64,000 bases of DNA from an uncultured Lachnospiraceae bacterium (GTDB lineage: Bacteria > Bacillota > Clostridia > Lachnospirales > Lachnospiraceae). Below, in pieces: positions 8,138 to 16,066 of this stretch; the first letter of the stretch is position 1; every line of letters starts with the position of its first letter. The stretch covers positions 1-64,000 of the forward strand of contig CANPZL010000009.1 in assembly GCA_947589055.1 (NCBI GenBank), written 5' to 3'. A model generated the notes under the pieces. It was not told the origin of the DNA, made no database searches, and saw only the letters and a list, made by a program, of their open reading frames with translations. Position numbers and translations under genes: made by a program.

Positions 8138-8383
8138 ATGAAAAGGATAACAGTAAAGATTGATGGAATGATGTGCGGTATGTGTGAAAGTCATATCAAT
8201 GACACGATTCGCAGGGAATTTCCGGTTAAAAAGGTTACCTCCTCCCATAGAAAAGGGGAAACGGTCATTTTAACAAAGGAGGATATTCGTGAGGAACAGC
8301 TCCGTGCCGCCATTGATAAAACAGGCTATCAGGTACTGGCTGTGAGCAAAGAAGACTATGAGAAAAAGGGATTGTTCCGGTAA
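8138..8383 (+). CDS. Heavy-metal-associated (HMA) CxxC domain protein
   Basis: The 81-residue protein is a single ferredoxin-like HMA domain. The metal site reads GMMCGMCESH (about residues 10-19), the MxCxxC motif of copper chaperones and P-type ATPase N-domains. No ATPase or other copper gene is nearby. The promoter instead carries the palindrome found before feoA and feoB, so the gene probably responds to the same iron-type regulator. The product may handle a metal during iron limitation or be an accessory to Feo; this is inference. The ribosome site TAGGAGGAAT is strong. No terminator is evident before the next promoter at 8415. Confidence 0.85.
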   Translation: MKRITVKIDGMMCGMCESHINDTIRREFPVKKVTSSHRKGETVILTKEDIREEQLRAAIDKTGYQVLAVSKEDYEKKGLFR

Positions 8384-8414
8384 TGCATGCTTTTGTGTTA
8401 CATTTATATTTTCT

Positions 8415-8443
8415 TTGCATAAGTCATTTTATCAAGTTATAAT
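8415..8443 (+). promoter_or_regulatory. Sigma-A promoter for the MFS exporter leader
   Basis: TTGCAT (8415-8420), 17 nt, TATAAT (8438-8443). It lies about 240 bases before the exporter start, so the transcript would carry a long leader. Confidence 0.7.
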
Positions 8444-8483
8444 AAGATTACAACAAATAAAATCATACGGGAGGGGACATAGT

Positions 8484-8591
8484 ATGTTATGTCATATGGA
8501 TATTGATTTAAGCGGCAAGCTCTGTACAAGGTCTGTTTGTAGGGCAATACTTGTACAGAGGTATCATGGCATGATAGGATTTTCTGCATAA
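8484..8591 (+). CDS. Possible 35-residue leader peptide upstream of the MFS exporter
   Basis: An ATG at 8484 follows GGGAGGGG at a proper distance and opens a 35-codon frame. An 11-bp inverted repeat lies inside it, CTCTGTACAAG (8520-8530) against CTTGTACAGAG (8550-8560). A translated short frame overlapping a strong dyad in a long exporter leader is the arrangement of ribosome-stalling attenuators for antibiotic resistance genes. The peptide itself is not recognised. It could also be a chance frame. Confidence 0.35.
   Translation: MLCHMDIDLSGKLCTRSVCRAILVQRYHGMIGFSA
8520..8560 (+). promoter_or_regulatory. 11-bp inverted repeat in the MFS leader
   Basis: The arms CTCTGTACAAG and CTTGTACAGAG are exact complements with a 19-nt loop. 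TTGTAC recurs at 8636-8641, which would allow an alternative pairing. No U-tract follows directly. Confidence 0.55.
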
Positions 8592-8681
8592 GGTCTTAGG
8601 ACTGAGAATCCACCCTGCGATTGCCCGCATCGGATTTTGTACTTATAGCAATAGAATAAAATACTATAAGGAGATAATTCG

Positions 8682-9971
8682 ATGAATAAAAATTTTAAAA
8701 CTTATATTTTGTTTTGGTTAAGTCAGGCAGTATCCCAGATGGGAAGCCAGATGACAAGCTTCGCTCTTATATTATGGGCATATGAGCAGAGCAATTCTGC
8801 GATGACAGTTTCACTGATGTCTTTTTTTAACTATATACCGTATATTCTGGTGAGTATTGTAGCCGGAGCATTTGTAGACAGTCATAAAAAGAAAAATGTG
8901 ATGCTGGCAGCCGATTTGTTTGCTGCGGTATGTTCTGTAGCGGTGCTTCTGCTAAGCACCTTTCACTTCCTGCAAATGTATCACATCTATATCGTTAATT
9001 TTGTGATTGGACTGATGAATGCATTTCAAAACCCGGCTTCAGCGGTAGCAGTCGGGAAAATGGTGCCAAAAGAGAAGCTAGCGCAAGCAAGTGGTATGAA
9101 CGCATTTTCAAGTAACCTGGTCTTAGTGCTTGCGCCGGTATGTGCGGCCGCTCTGTATGCAGTGGGAGGCTTGCCGGTGATATTGTGCATCGATCTTTAT
9201 AGCTTTGCTATAGCCTTTGTCGTTCTGGTATGCATACGGATTCCAGAGGATGAGCCGGTAAAGGCTGATAATAAGGCGATTTTTGCAGGCTGTGCAGAGG
9301 GCTTTGATTACCTGAAGCATAACAAAGCGATTTTTATTATAATCATTACGATGGCGCTTTTGAACTTCTTTTCCCGGCTGACCTATGAAAACATCTTGAA
9401 TCCTATGCTCCTGGCAAGAAGCGGCAATGATTCCTTTGTGCTTGGGTTCGTGAATGCGGTCATGGGAATCGGTGGGATTATCGGCGGACTTTTCGTTGCC
9501 ACCGGTAAATTTGGAAAAAACAGTGTGGGAATGATTTATTTTTCTGCCATGCTTTCTTTTCTGCTGGGTGATTTGATGATGGGGCTTGGGCAAAATGTAA
9601 TTATCTGGTCCTTTGCAGGGCTTATGGCGAGCCTGCCCATTCCGTTTATCAATGCGGGGCAGAACCTGATCTTTTATGATACGGTTCCGCCAGAAATGCA
9701 GGGACGTATTTTTTCCGCCAGAAATGCCATTCAGTTTTGTACGATCCCGATCGGGATCCTGCTGGGCGGGGCATTGGCAGACTATGTATTGGAACCGTTT
9801 ATGTTGACGGATAACCCTGTGACCCAAGTCCTCCATGCATTGGTTGGAGAAGGAGCCGGAGCCGGTATGGGAGTTATGTTCTTATGTACCGGTATTTTGG
9901 GTAGTCTTTTCAGCTTTCTTTTTTATCGCAAAGTAAAAAGGATACTAAAATCGGGAAAAAATCAGGCGTAA
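8682..9971 (+). CDS. MFS transporter, drug-efflux type
   Basis: The 429-residue protein has about 12 membrane helices with an MFS A-type loop around residues 66-75 (DSHKKKNVM) and a long central loop near 190-205. Its start (FKTYILFWLSQAVSQMGS) and the AFQNPA-VGKMVPKEKLAQASGMNAFSSN segment resemble the MFS-3 enterobactin-exporter/Mef-like group, which exports antibiotics and other small molecules from the cytoplasm. The substrate cannot be read. The ribosome site AAGGAGAT is strong and a long structured leader precedes it, suggesting inducible expression. It ends before a bidirectional hairpin. Confidence 0.85.
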   Translation: MNKNFKTYILFWLSQAVSQMGSQMTSFALILWAYEQSNSAMTVSLMSFFNYIPYILVSIVAGAFVDSHKKKNVMLAADLFAAVCSVAVLLLSTFHFLQMYHIYIVNFVIGLMNAFQNPASAVAVGKMVPKEKLAQASGMNAFSSNLVLVLAPVCAAALYAVGGLPVILCIDLYSFAIAFVVLVCIRIPEDEPVKADNKAIFAGCAEGFDYLKHNKAIFIIIITMALLNFFSRLTYENILNPMLLARSGNDSFVLGFVNAVMGIGGIIGGLFVATGKFGKNSVGMIYFSAMLSFLLGDLMMGLGQNVIIWSFAGLMASLPIPFINAGQNLIFYDTVPPEMQGRIFSARNAIQFCTIPIGILLGGALADYVLEPFMLTDNPVTQVLHALVGEGAGAGMGVMFLCTGILGSLFSFLFYRKVKRILKSGKNQA

Positions 9972-10000
9972 ACGAAAAAGGACAACATATATGAATCCGG

Positions 10001-10039
10001 AAAGGGAATGCTTAGTGCTTCGGCATGAGCATTCCCTTT
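10001..10039. terminator. Bidirectional terminator between convergent MFS and ABC permease genes
   Basis: AAAGGGAATGCT (10001-10012) pairs with AGCATTCCCTTT (10028-10039). The loop can extend the stem onto a TTCG tetraloop. A and T runs flank both sides. Confidence 0.85.
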
Positions 10040-10046
10040 TATACGT

Positions 10047-11258
10047 TTATGCTTTTTGTCTTTTTGCCCAACAGCTGACAGTAAACGGAAGGCAGGTGAG
10101 TCCGATTAAAACCGGAACAGTGATCAGTAAATACGGCGACCAGATATACGCTCCGAAGATATGAAAAGTATTCGTCCGAAAAATATCGGCGCTGTTTCCA
10201 ACTAATGGAATCAAATCCAGCATCTTCTGTATTTCATATGGAAGATACTTGGTAATGATCAAGGGAGTATATATCACCGCAAGACTAAGTAATAAAGCTG
10301 ATACATTATTTTTTACAGCAGAAGATATAAGCATAACGATCCCTGTAAACCCGATGATGCCCAGCAGTAAAAACACATATTCGTATATTTCTGCCTGTAA
10401 CATATTCATGGGTGCAATGGCAGTCAGCTTAACTATTTGTATTGGCATATTCCACCCCGTAACTCCGAGGAAAAGAAGCTGGGATACGATATTGCCAGCG
10501 GATAACAGGAGATATAGTTCCAATGCGAACGCAAATCCGGTGAGGATTTTTGCACAGGCAACCGTTTTCCAGCCATGCCTTGTTGTTAATACCAATGCAC
10601 TGGTATTGTTACGCCATTCTCCTGCAAACAGCGAGGATAATACGATGGAAAGAAACAATGCCAATACGGAACCCAAGTCTGGAATTACGTCGCCAAGAAG
10701 GGTAGCCCATCCTTGACTCCATTCATAATGAAAGGGTGTTTTAACGGATTCGTTTATTCGTAGCAGATAGTCTTTTTCTTGTCCTGTCTGACCGTTATTT
10801 TCTAAAAAGCTTTCAATCGCCTGCTGCCTTCTCTCATAAAGACCGGTTACTTTTTCTGAATCAACATAACTTATTATAATTTTATAGATGTCTGTATCCT
10901 TAAGCTCAGGCCACAATAACGATAAGTAGTTATCAATCGTCTGCCAATCCGTTATATCAGATGCCTGTTCTATGTCGGCAGCTTCTATTTTCTGATAATC
11001 GTTGATTATTTCCTGCAATGTTTCATCGGTCAGCTCGCCCCCAAATGAGCGGGAATACGCCTGCCTGTTCCGTATCATGGAATATCCGTCAAAATGATTT
11101 CCAAACGCACTTGTATGGTTATCAGAGCTTCCAAAGGTAAACCATTGGTAAGAAAGTATGCTTCCAAATACTACTATGTAAATAAAACATAACATCACGC
11201 TGATTTTCGTGCTTCGTTTCCGCCATAGTTTTTTATGCTCCAGTAAAAACAGCTCCAT
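10047..11258 (-). CDS. ABC transporter permease (ABC-2 type)
   Basis: The 403-residue membrane protein starts with a charged N-terminus (LEHKKLWRKRSTKIS) and TM1 at about 17-38. A large extracytoplasmic loop of roughly 150 residues follows, then about five more helices (LGSVLALFLSIVLSSLFAGEW at about 195 onward). The segment GEWRNNTSALVLTTRHGWK is the ABC-2 permease pattern, as in BcrB- and NatB-like subunits. It lies one base after the stop of the ATPase gene, so the two form one exporter. It is the last gene of the sigma-factor operon. The cargo is unknown; envelope stress or peptide export would fit the operon. Confidence 0.82.
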   Translation of the reverse strand: MELFLLEHKKLWRKRSTKISVMLCFIYIVVFGSILSYQWFTFGSSDNHTSAFGNHFDGYSMIRNRQAYSRSFGGELTDETLQEIINDYQKIEAADIEQASDITDWQTIDNYLSLLWPELKDTDIYKIIISYVDSEKVTGLYERRQQAIESFLENNGQTGQEKDYLLRINESVKTPFHYEWSQGWATLLGDVIPDLGSVLALFLSIVLSSLFAGEWRNNTSALVLTTRHGWKTVACAKILTGFAFALELYLLLSAGNIVSQLLFLGVTGWNMPIQIVKLTAIAPMNMLQAEIYEYVFLLLGIIGFTGIVMLISSAVKNNVSALLLSLAVIYTPLIITKYLPYEIQKMLDLIPLVGNSADIFRTNTFHIFGAYIWSPYLLITVPVLIGLTCLPFTVSCWAKRQKA

Positions 11259-11259
11259 T

Positions 11260-12135
11260 TTACATCACTCCTTCCTTTGTAGGGAAATAATACAGATATA
11301 AGTCTTCCAATGTAGGCTCACAGAGGACCGCACCCTCGTCAGGTTTTGTATCGGAAAGGATACGCAGTATGATTTGGCTTCCTTCATGTCTTAGGTTCGT
11401 GATCGTAGCTTTTGCCTGCCATATTTTGGTATCTTCCGGCTGTATCATAAGTTCCCATACCTTTCCTTCCATCTGTCTTGTCAGATCCGGCACCGTCCCT
11501 TGCAGCAGGATTTTTCCGCTTTTCATAAGAAGGACGTCATCTGCGATCATTTCAATATCAGAAACGATATGAGTGGATAAGATCACGATCTTGTCTCCGG
11601 CGTAATCCGCAAGAAGATTTCGAAAACGAACTCGTTCCTTCGGGTCCAAACCGGCGGTAGGTTCGTCTAAGATCAAGATTTCCGGGGAATTAAGCAAGGC
11701 TTGTGCAATTCCGATCCTTTGTTTCATACCGCCGGAATAGGTTTTGATTTTTTTATCAGTAACCTCCGTTAATCCGACCAGCTCTAGTAATTCAACCGCC
11801 CGTTTTTTGGCGATTTTTTTAGGTATTCCTTTAAGTGCGGCAATATATAATAAGAATTCCATTGCCGTATAGTTCGGATAATATCCGAAATCCTGTGGCA
11901 GATAGCCTAATAGATTTCTGTATGCTGCCCCCATGCCGGTGATTTCTTTTCCGTTTAAAAATACCTCGCCGGAGGTCGGTTCTAAGATGGCACAAAGCAT
12001 ACGCATGAGAGAAGTTTTTCCGGCACCGTTTGCACCCAGCAGTCCATGCACACCCGTTCCCAATTCTGCGCTTACACGGTCCACTGCTGCTTTCCTTCCA
12101 TATTGCTTGGTTAAGCGGTCAAGCGATAGTTCCAT
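11260..12135 (-). CDS. ABC transporter ATP-binding protein
   Basis: The 291-residue ATPase has Walker A GANGAGKTS (about residues 36-44), the signature YSGGMKQRIGIAQAL, Walker B EILILDEPTAGLD and a switch His in LSTHIV. The C-terminal part is the short extension usual for ABC-2 exporters. I chose ATG 12135 rather than the longer frame from 12195. It is preceded by AAGGAGAC and matches the usual family start MELSLDRLTKQYG. The start lies inside the 3' end of the upstream membrane protein gene, which implies coupling. Confidence 0.92.
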   Translation of the reverse strand: MELSLDRLTKQYGRKAAVDRVSAELGTGVHGLLGANGAGKTSLMRMLCAILEPTSGEVFLNGKEITGMGAAYRNLLGYLPQDFGYYPNYTAMEFLLYIAALKGIPKKIAKKRAVELLELVGLTEVTDKKIKTYSGGMKQRIGIAQALLNSPEILILDEPTAGLDPKERVRFRNLLADYAGDKIVILSTHIVSDIEMIADDVLLMKSGKILLQGTVPDLTRQMEGKVWELMIQPEDTKIWQAKATITNLRHEGSQIILRILSDTKPDEGAVLCEPTLEDLYLYYFPTKEGVM

Positions 12136-12880
12136 ATATGTCTCCTTCCTTTCCTTTCTTGATAATAAAAAGAAACTCTCTGATATAAAAAACAATAAAG
12201 ATCAAAAAGGCTGCAACCCAGATGCCGAATGCGGATAGTTCGTATAACCAAGGCAGAACCTTTGCTAAGATCCCCCAGCCGATACAGAAAGCAAACGAAA
12301 CCGACGTACAGGTAACAATACGTTTCTTACTGCATACACGAAACGAATGCAGCAGGACAGTCATGCAGATCAGATAGGGAACCAGACAATATAAAACCAG
12401 TTCCTTAAGTTCCCTGCCGGAGTGCTGAAAGAAGTATAAAAAGTATAACAGGACTGCCATGCAGGTCAGATTAGCCAGACTGATCAAAATAAACTTGGCA
12501 AGTATGAGCTGCGTGGCAGACGACCTTGTTGCGGCTTCCAGCTCGTTCATTTTGTAATACTGGCTTTTCAATAGAACGGGGAGGGCGGCCAGTACAAAGA
12601 GGGAGATAAAAACCGGCAGGAATTGTAGGGGGTCTGTTAAACCGGAAGTTATCAGGCAAACCAGAAACAGGGTAAGAACCTGCAAGGAAACGATCGTACT
12701 CCCTTCGAATCGAAGAACGTCAAATAGTAACCGGAGAAAACCGGTTCTTGGTTCGTTTGTGGTTTCCGAATATCCTTGTACCAAATCGGTACAAAGTGCA
12801 ATGGTTTTTTCCTTCTGTAAAGCGGGGAATTCTGTTTGCAGGGAATCCTGTAAAAACATCTTAAGCGCTTTCATGTTCAT
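12119..12880 (-). CDS. Six-helix membrane protein of a sigma-factor operon
   Basis: The 253-residue protein has a cytoplasmic N-terminus of about 60 residues and then about six membrane helices (starting IVSLQVLTLFLVCLITSG). No catalytic motif is visible. It overlaps the sigma-factor gene upstream (20 bases) and the ATPase gene downstream (17 bases), so all are co-translated. By position it could hold the sigma factor as an anti-sigma protein, or be a second permease-like subunit of the ABC exporter. It lacks the Zn-binding anti-sigma motif. I cannot decide between these. Confidence 0.7.
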   Translation of the reverse strand: MNMKALKMFLQDSLQTEFPALQKEKTIALCTDLVQGYSETTNEPRTGFLRLLFDVLRFEGSTIVSLQVLTLFLVCLITSGLTDPLQFLPVFISLFVLAALPVLLKSQYYKMNELEAATRSSATQLILAKFILISLANLTCMAVLLYFLYFFQHSGRELKELVLYCLVPYLICMTVLLHSFRVCSKKRIVTCTSVSFAFCIGWGILAKVLPWLYELSAFGIWVAAFLIFIVFYIREFLFIIKKGKEGDIYGTIA

Positions 12881-13385
12881 TGCGTATCTCCTTTCTCATA
12901 ATTTTTAATGCGTTCCGAACCCGGCTTTGGGCTGTCCGAATCTTACAGTTCATGACCTTGGCGATCTCATAAAAGGTAAGCTGTTCGCCAAACCGCAAAA
13001 GAACCGCTTCCCGTTGCGTAGGGGATAAAAGATTTAAGAGATAGGATACTTCCAATCGGTTTTCTGCCTGTTGGAGTTCGTCGGTACAGGACTTTACTGT
13101 TTCAATAGTCTCTATGGGACTGCATACATTTTTTCTGCCTGCATCTATGCATATATGATTTGCGATCGTATACAGATAGGCCTTAAATTTTCGTTTCCCC
13201 TTATAAGTCAGCAGATTCTGGAACAGCTTATAAAAGGTCTCCTGTGTCAGATCCTCTGCTGTTTCCATGTCAGGACAATGCCATCTGCAATAGCGTAAAA
13301 CAGAAGCATAGTAACGATTGATCAATTCCTCTGCGCAGGCTTTGTCTCCAAGCAGGATCTGCCGGACTAATTCGTCATCGTTCAA
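12861..13385 (-). CDS. ECF-type RNA polymerase sigma factor
   Basis: The 174-residue protein has region 2 (YYASVLRYCRWHCPDMETAEDLTQETFYKLFQNL) and region 4 (LSPTQREAVLLRFGEQLTFYEIAKVM with helix-turn-helix to about residue 150), with no region 3 or 1.1, as in ECF sigma factors. DAEDLTQ-type wording (ETAEDLTQETF) is the core-binding helix. The start is TTG 13385 behind AAAGGAG. It is first in an operon with a membrane protein and an ABC exporter, which it may control. The start region on this strand is AT-rich (a TATATA-type -10). Confidence 0.9.
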   Translation of the reverse strand: MNDDELVRQILLGDKACAEELINRYYASVLRYCRWHCPDMETAEDLTQETFYKLFQNLLTYKGKRKFKAYLYTIANHICIDAGRKNVCSPIETIETVKSCTDELQQAENRLEVSYLLNLLSPTQREAVLLRFGEQLTFYEIAKVMNCKIRTAQSRVRNALKIMRKEIRNEHESA

Positions 13386-13607
13386 GTGGTTTGGCTCCTT
13401 TCCATTTGATCAGCTCCTATATATAATAACGATTTTTCACCTGAAAATGATCAAAAAAGTTTTATGGAATATGTAACCGCCCTGCAAAATGAACGGTGAC
13501 TGGAATATTATTACAATTCTGTCACAGTCTTTCCGGGTATACGGTTTTTTGCTATAATAAAATAATAAGGGTTTTGTAGCTGCTATGACATGGAAGAGAG
13601 GAAGCAA

Positions 13608-14282
13608 GTGACACGGATATTATTAGTAGAAGATGATAAAAGCATTGTCGCAAATTTAACGGAATTTCTGACCTCTGAGGGCTACCGGGTAAAAAGTACC
13701 TCCGGACAATCTGAAACGCTGACGCTTTTGGAGGAGGAAAGATTTGATCTTGTGCTGCTTGACATTTCCCTATCGGACGGAAACGGATTTTCGGTCTGTT
13801 CGGCAGTCAAATCTACCTATGGCATTCCGGTTATTTTCCTTACTGCGTCCGGTGATGAATATAGTACGGTCACAGGATTTGAATTGGGGGCGGATGATTA
13901 TATTGCCAAACCGTTCCGGCCACGGGAGCTGGTGACGAGGATTAAAAATATCCTAAGACTGACCAAGGGAACAGGCTCGGTTATGACGCTTGGAGATGTG
14001 ACCGTAGATACGGTAAAAGGAACGGTCAGCAAAAACGGAAAGGATTTATATTTATCCGCATTGGAATATCGTTTATTTTTGGTGTTCCTGAATAATCGTG
14101 GTGCCATTCTTTCAAGGTCTCAGCTTCTGGAGGCAATATGGGATATTGCAGGCGAATTTGTAAATGATAACACCCTGACGGTGTATATTAAGCGGCTGCG
14201 GGAAAAGATCGAGGACGATCCGCAGAATCCCGCCATGATAAAAACCGTTCGTGGACTTGGGTATAAGGTTGATATAGAATGA
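13608..14282 (+). CDS. OmpR/PhoB-family response regulator (BceR-like)
   Basis: The receiver domain has EDDK near the N-terminus, phosphoacceptor Asp52 in LVLLDISLSDG, Thr in LTASG and Lys in AKPF. A winged-helix output domain follows (about 130-224, ending GLGYKVD). I prefer GTG 13608 (MTRILLVEDD, behind GAGAGGAAG) over the ATG at 13590, which has no ribosome site. A TTTCCG-17-TATAAT promoter is possible just upstream. The stop overlaps the kinase start (ATGA). Position before a sensor-poor kinase and an FtsX-type ABC exporter marks this as a peptide-antibiotic response module. Confidence 0.9.
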   Translation: MTRILLVEDDKSIVANLTEFLTSEGYRVKSTSGQSETLTLLEEERFDLVLLDISLSDGNGFSVCSAVKSTYGIPVIFLTASGDEYSTVTGFELGADDYIAKPFRPRELVTRIKNILRLTKGTGSVMTLGDVTVDTVKGTVSKNGKDLYLSALEYRLFLVFLNNRGAILSRSQLLEAIWDIAGEFVNDNTLTVYIKRLREKIEDDPQNPAMIKTVRGLGYKVDIE

Positions 14283-15280
14283 AATTATTAAGAAATTCCG
14301 AGGTAAGAAAAACACTGTTGGTATATAGCGTCGTTTCAATTTCCGTGACAGGCATTGCATGGATATGGGATAGCCGGTTTGGGCTTCTTATGCTTGGCGT
14401 GTGCCTGATATTTTTGCTGCTATATCAGTTTGTCACATACAGGAGATATAGACGCATTTCGGAGCTGGCGTTAGAAATTGACAAAATCCTGCACGGAGAA
14501 GGACGACTTCTCATGGAAGGATATGCGGAAGGGGAACTGGCGATCCTGCAAAGTGAGATCTATAAGATGACGGTACGCCTGCGGGAACAGCAGCAGCTCC
14601 TAAAAAAAGATAAGCTCTATCTTGCGGATTCCCTCGCTGATATTTCACATCAGATTCGGACGCCGCTTACTTCTATCAATTTACTGGTATCCTTTCTTTC
14701 CGAACCGGATCTTTCAGATGAGCGAAGGAAAAAATACGCCTGCGAGCTTTATGAGCTTCTGGCACGAATCGACTGGTTGATTACCGCTTTATTGAAAATA
14801 TCCCGCTTGGATGCAGGAACCGTCAGGATGAAAACCGAGACCATATCCCTTGATAAACTGCTTCGGACCGCCATAGCGCCCCTATTGGTTCCGATGGATT
14901 TACGAAACCAGACGTTAGAGGTGTCTGCCACGGGAGAATTTACCGGTGATGTCGCTTGGACGTGCGAGGCGGTTGCAAATATTGTTAAAAACTGCATGGA
15001 GCATACGCCGGATGGCGGAAGGATCAAATTATATGCATCGGACAATCCATTGTATACGGAAATCGTCATAGCGGACAATGGAAGCGGTATTGCAAAAGAG
15101 GATTTGCCTCATATCTTTGAACGCTTTTATAAGGGGAAGGACTCCGATGAGAAAAGCTTTGGCATCGGACTTGCTTTGGCACGTATGATCATTTCTACAC
15201 AAAACGGTACGATAAAAGCGGAAAATGAAAGCCCGGTGGGAGCAAAATTTACGCTTCGTTTTTATAAGGGAATCGTGTAA
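14279..15280 (+). CDS. Intramembrane-sensing histidine kinase (BceS-like)
   Basis: The 333-residue kinase has two closely spaced N-terminal helices (about 13-31 and 36-55) with almost no extracellular loop. A dimerisation domain with His124 in ADISHQIRTPL and an ATPase domain (NIVKNCMEHTP, DNGSGIAKEDLPHIFERFYKG, GIGLALA) follow. Kinases of this shape do not bind the drug themselves but read the flux of a partner ABC transporter. The transporter is encoded 100 bases downstream. Intergenic bases 15281-15382 separate the two pairs. Confidence 0.9.
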   Translation: MKLLRNSEVRKTLLVYSVVSISVTGIAWIWDSRFGLLMLGVCLIFLLLYQFVTYRRYRRISELALEIDKILHGEGRLLMEGYAEGELAILQSEIYKMTVRLREQQQLLKKDKLYLADSLADISHQIRTPLTSINLLVSFLSEPDLSDERRKKYACELYELLARIDWLITALLKISRLDAGTVRMKTETISLDKLLRTAIAPLLVPMDLRNQTLEVSATGEFTGDVAWTCEAVANIVKNCMEHTPDGGRIKLYASDNPLYTEIVIADNGSGIAKEDLPHIFERFYKGKDSDEKSFGIGLALARMIISTQNGTIKAENESPVGAKFTLRFYKGIV

Positions 15281-15382
15281 GGAACGATTCCTTTTGGTGA
15301 CAGTTTTGTTATGCGCCAGTCACCGTCCAGTCACCTGACTGTCTTATGATTCTGTTATCAAGCATAAAAGGAGATGTGGATT

Positions 15383-16066
15383 ATGGAGATATTAAAGGTC
15401 GAGCATCTTTGTAAGACATACGGAAAAGGTGAAAATCAGGTAAAGGCGCTGAATGATGTTTCCTTTTCGGTGGATAAGGGGGAATTCGTTGCCATTATCG
15501 GTCCCTCTGGCTCTGGAAAGTCTACCTTGCTGCATATCTTAGGAGGCGTGGATAAGCCCACAAGCGGAACCGTCTATATGGACGGAAGTGATGTGTATGC
15601 TCAAAATGACGAGCAGCTTGCTATTTTCCGCCGCCGTCAGGTAGGGCTGATCTATCAGTTTTATAATCTGATTCCGGTGTTGAATGTGATCGAGAATATA
15701 ACCCTTCCCGTACTGATGGACGGCCAGAAGGTCAATGCGGAACGCCTGCATGAGCTGATAACGACCTTGAATCTGACAGGACGTGAGAATCATTTGCCGA
15801 ACCAGCTTTCCGGCGGTCAGCAGCAAAGGGTATCCATTGGAAGAGCGTTGATGAATGCGCCTGCGGTGGTGCTTGCCGACGAGCCGACCGGTAATTTGGA
15901 TTCCAAGAACAGTCAGGAGATCGTGGAGCTGTTAAAGGTATCCAACCAGAAATATAATCAAACTCTGATTATCATCACCCATGACGAAAATATCGCCTTA
16001 CAGGCAGATCGGATATTAGCCATTGAAGATGGCAGGATCCTTCGAGATGAGGTGATTCGCAGATGA
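15383..16066 (+). CDS. ABC transporter ATP-binding protein (BceA/MacB-like)
   Basis: The 227-residue ATPase has Walker A GPSGSGKST, Q-loop in YQFYNLIPVLNVIEN, signature LSGGQQQRVSIGRAL, Walker B VVLADEPTGNLD and switch THDENIA. This is the LolD/MacB/BceA group. I chose ATG 15383 because AAAGGAG (15367-15373) sits 9 nt before it; the ATG at 15374 touches the ribosome site. The stop overlaps the permease start (ATGA). It powers the FtsX-type permease that follows. Confidence 0.94.
   Translation: MEILKVEHLCKTYGKGENQVKALNDVSFSVDKGEFVAIIGPSGSGKSTLLHILGGVDKPTSGTVYMDGSDVYAQNDEQLAIFRRRQVGLIYQFYNLIPVLNVIENITLPVLMDGQKVNAERLHELITTLNLTGRENHLPNQLSGGQQQRVSIGRALMNAPAVVLADEPTGNLDSKNSQEIVELLKVSNQKYNQTLIIITHDENIALQADRILAIEDGRILRDEVIRR

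Noticed and set aside
9123-9836. 237-codon minus-strand frame inside the MFS gene
   Set aside because: Shadow of the exporter coding frame; no ribosome site and low-complexity His/Lys/Arg content.
8682-9971. Calling the MFS exporter a mef macrolide pump
   Set aside because: Only general similarity to that group is visible; no msrD partner gene follows.
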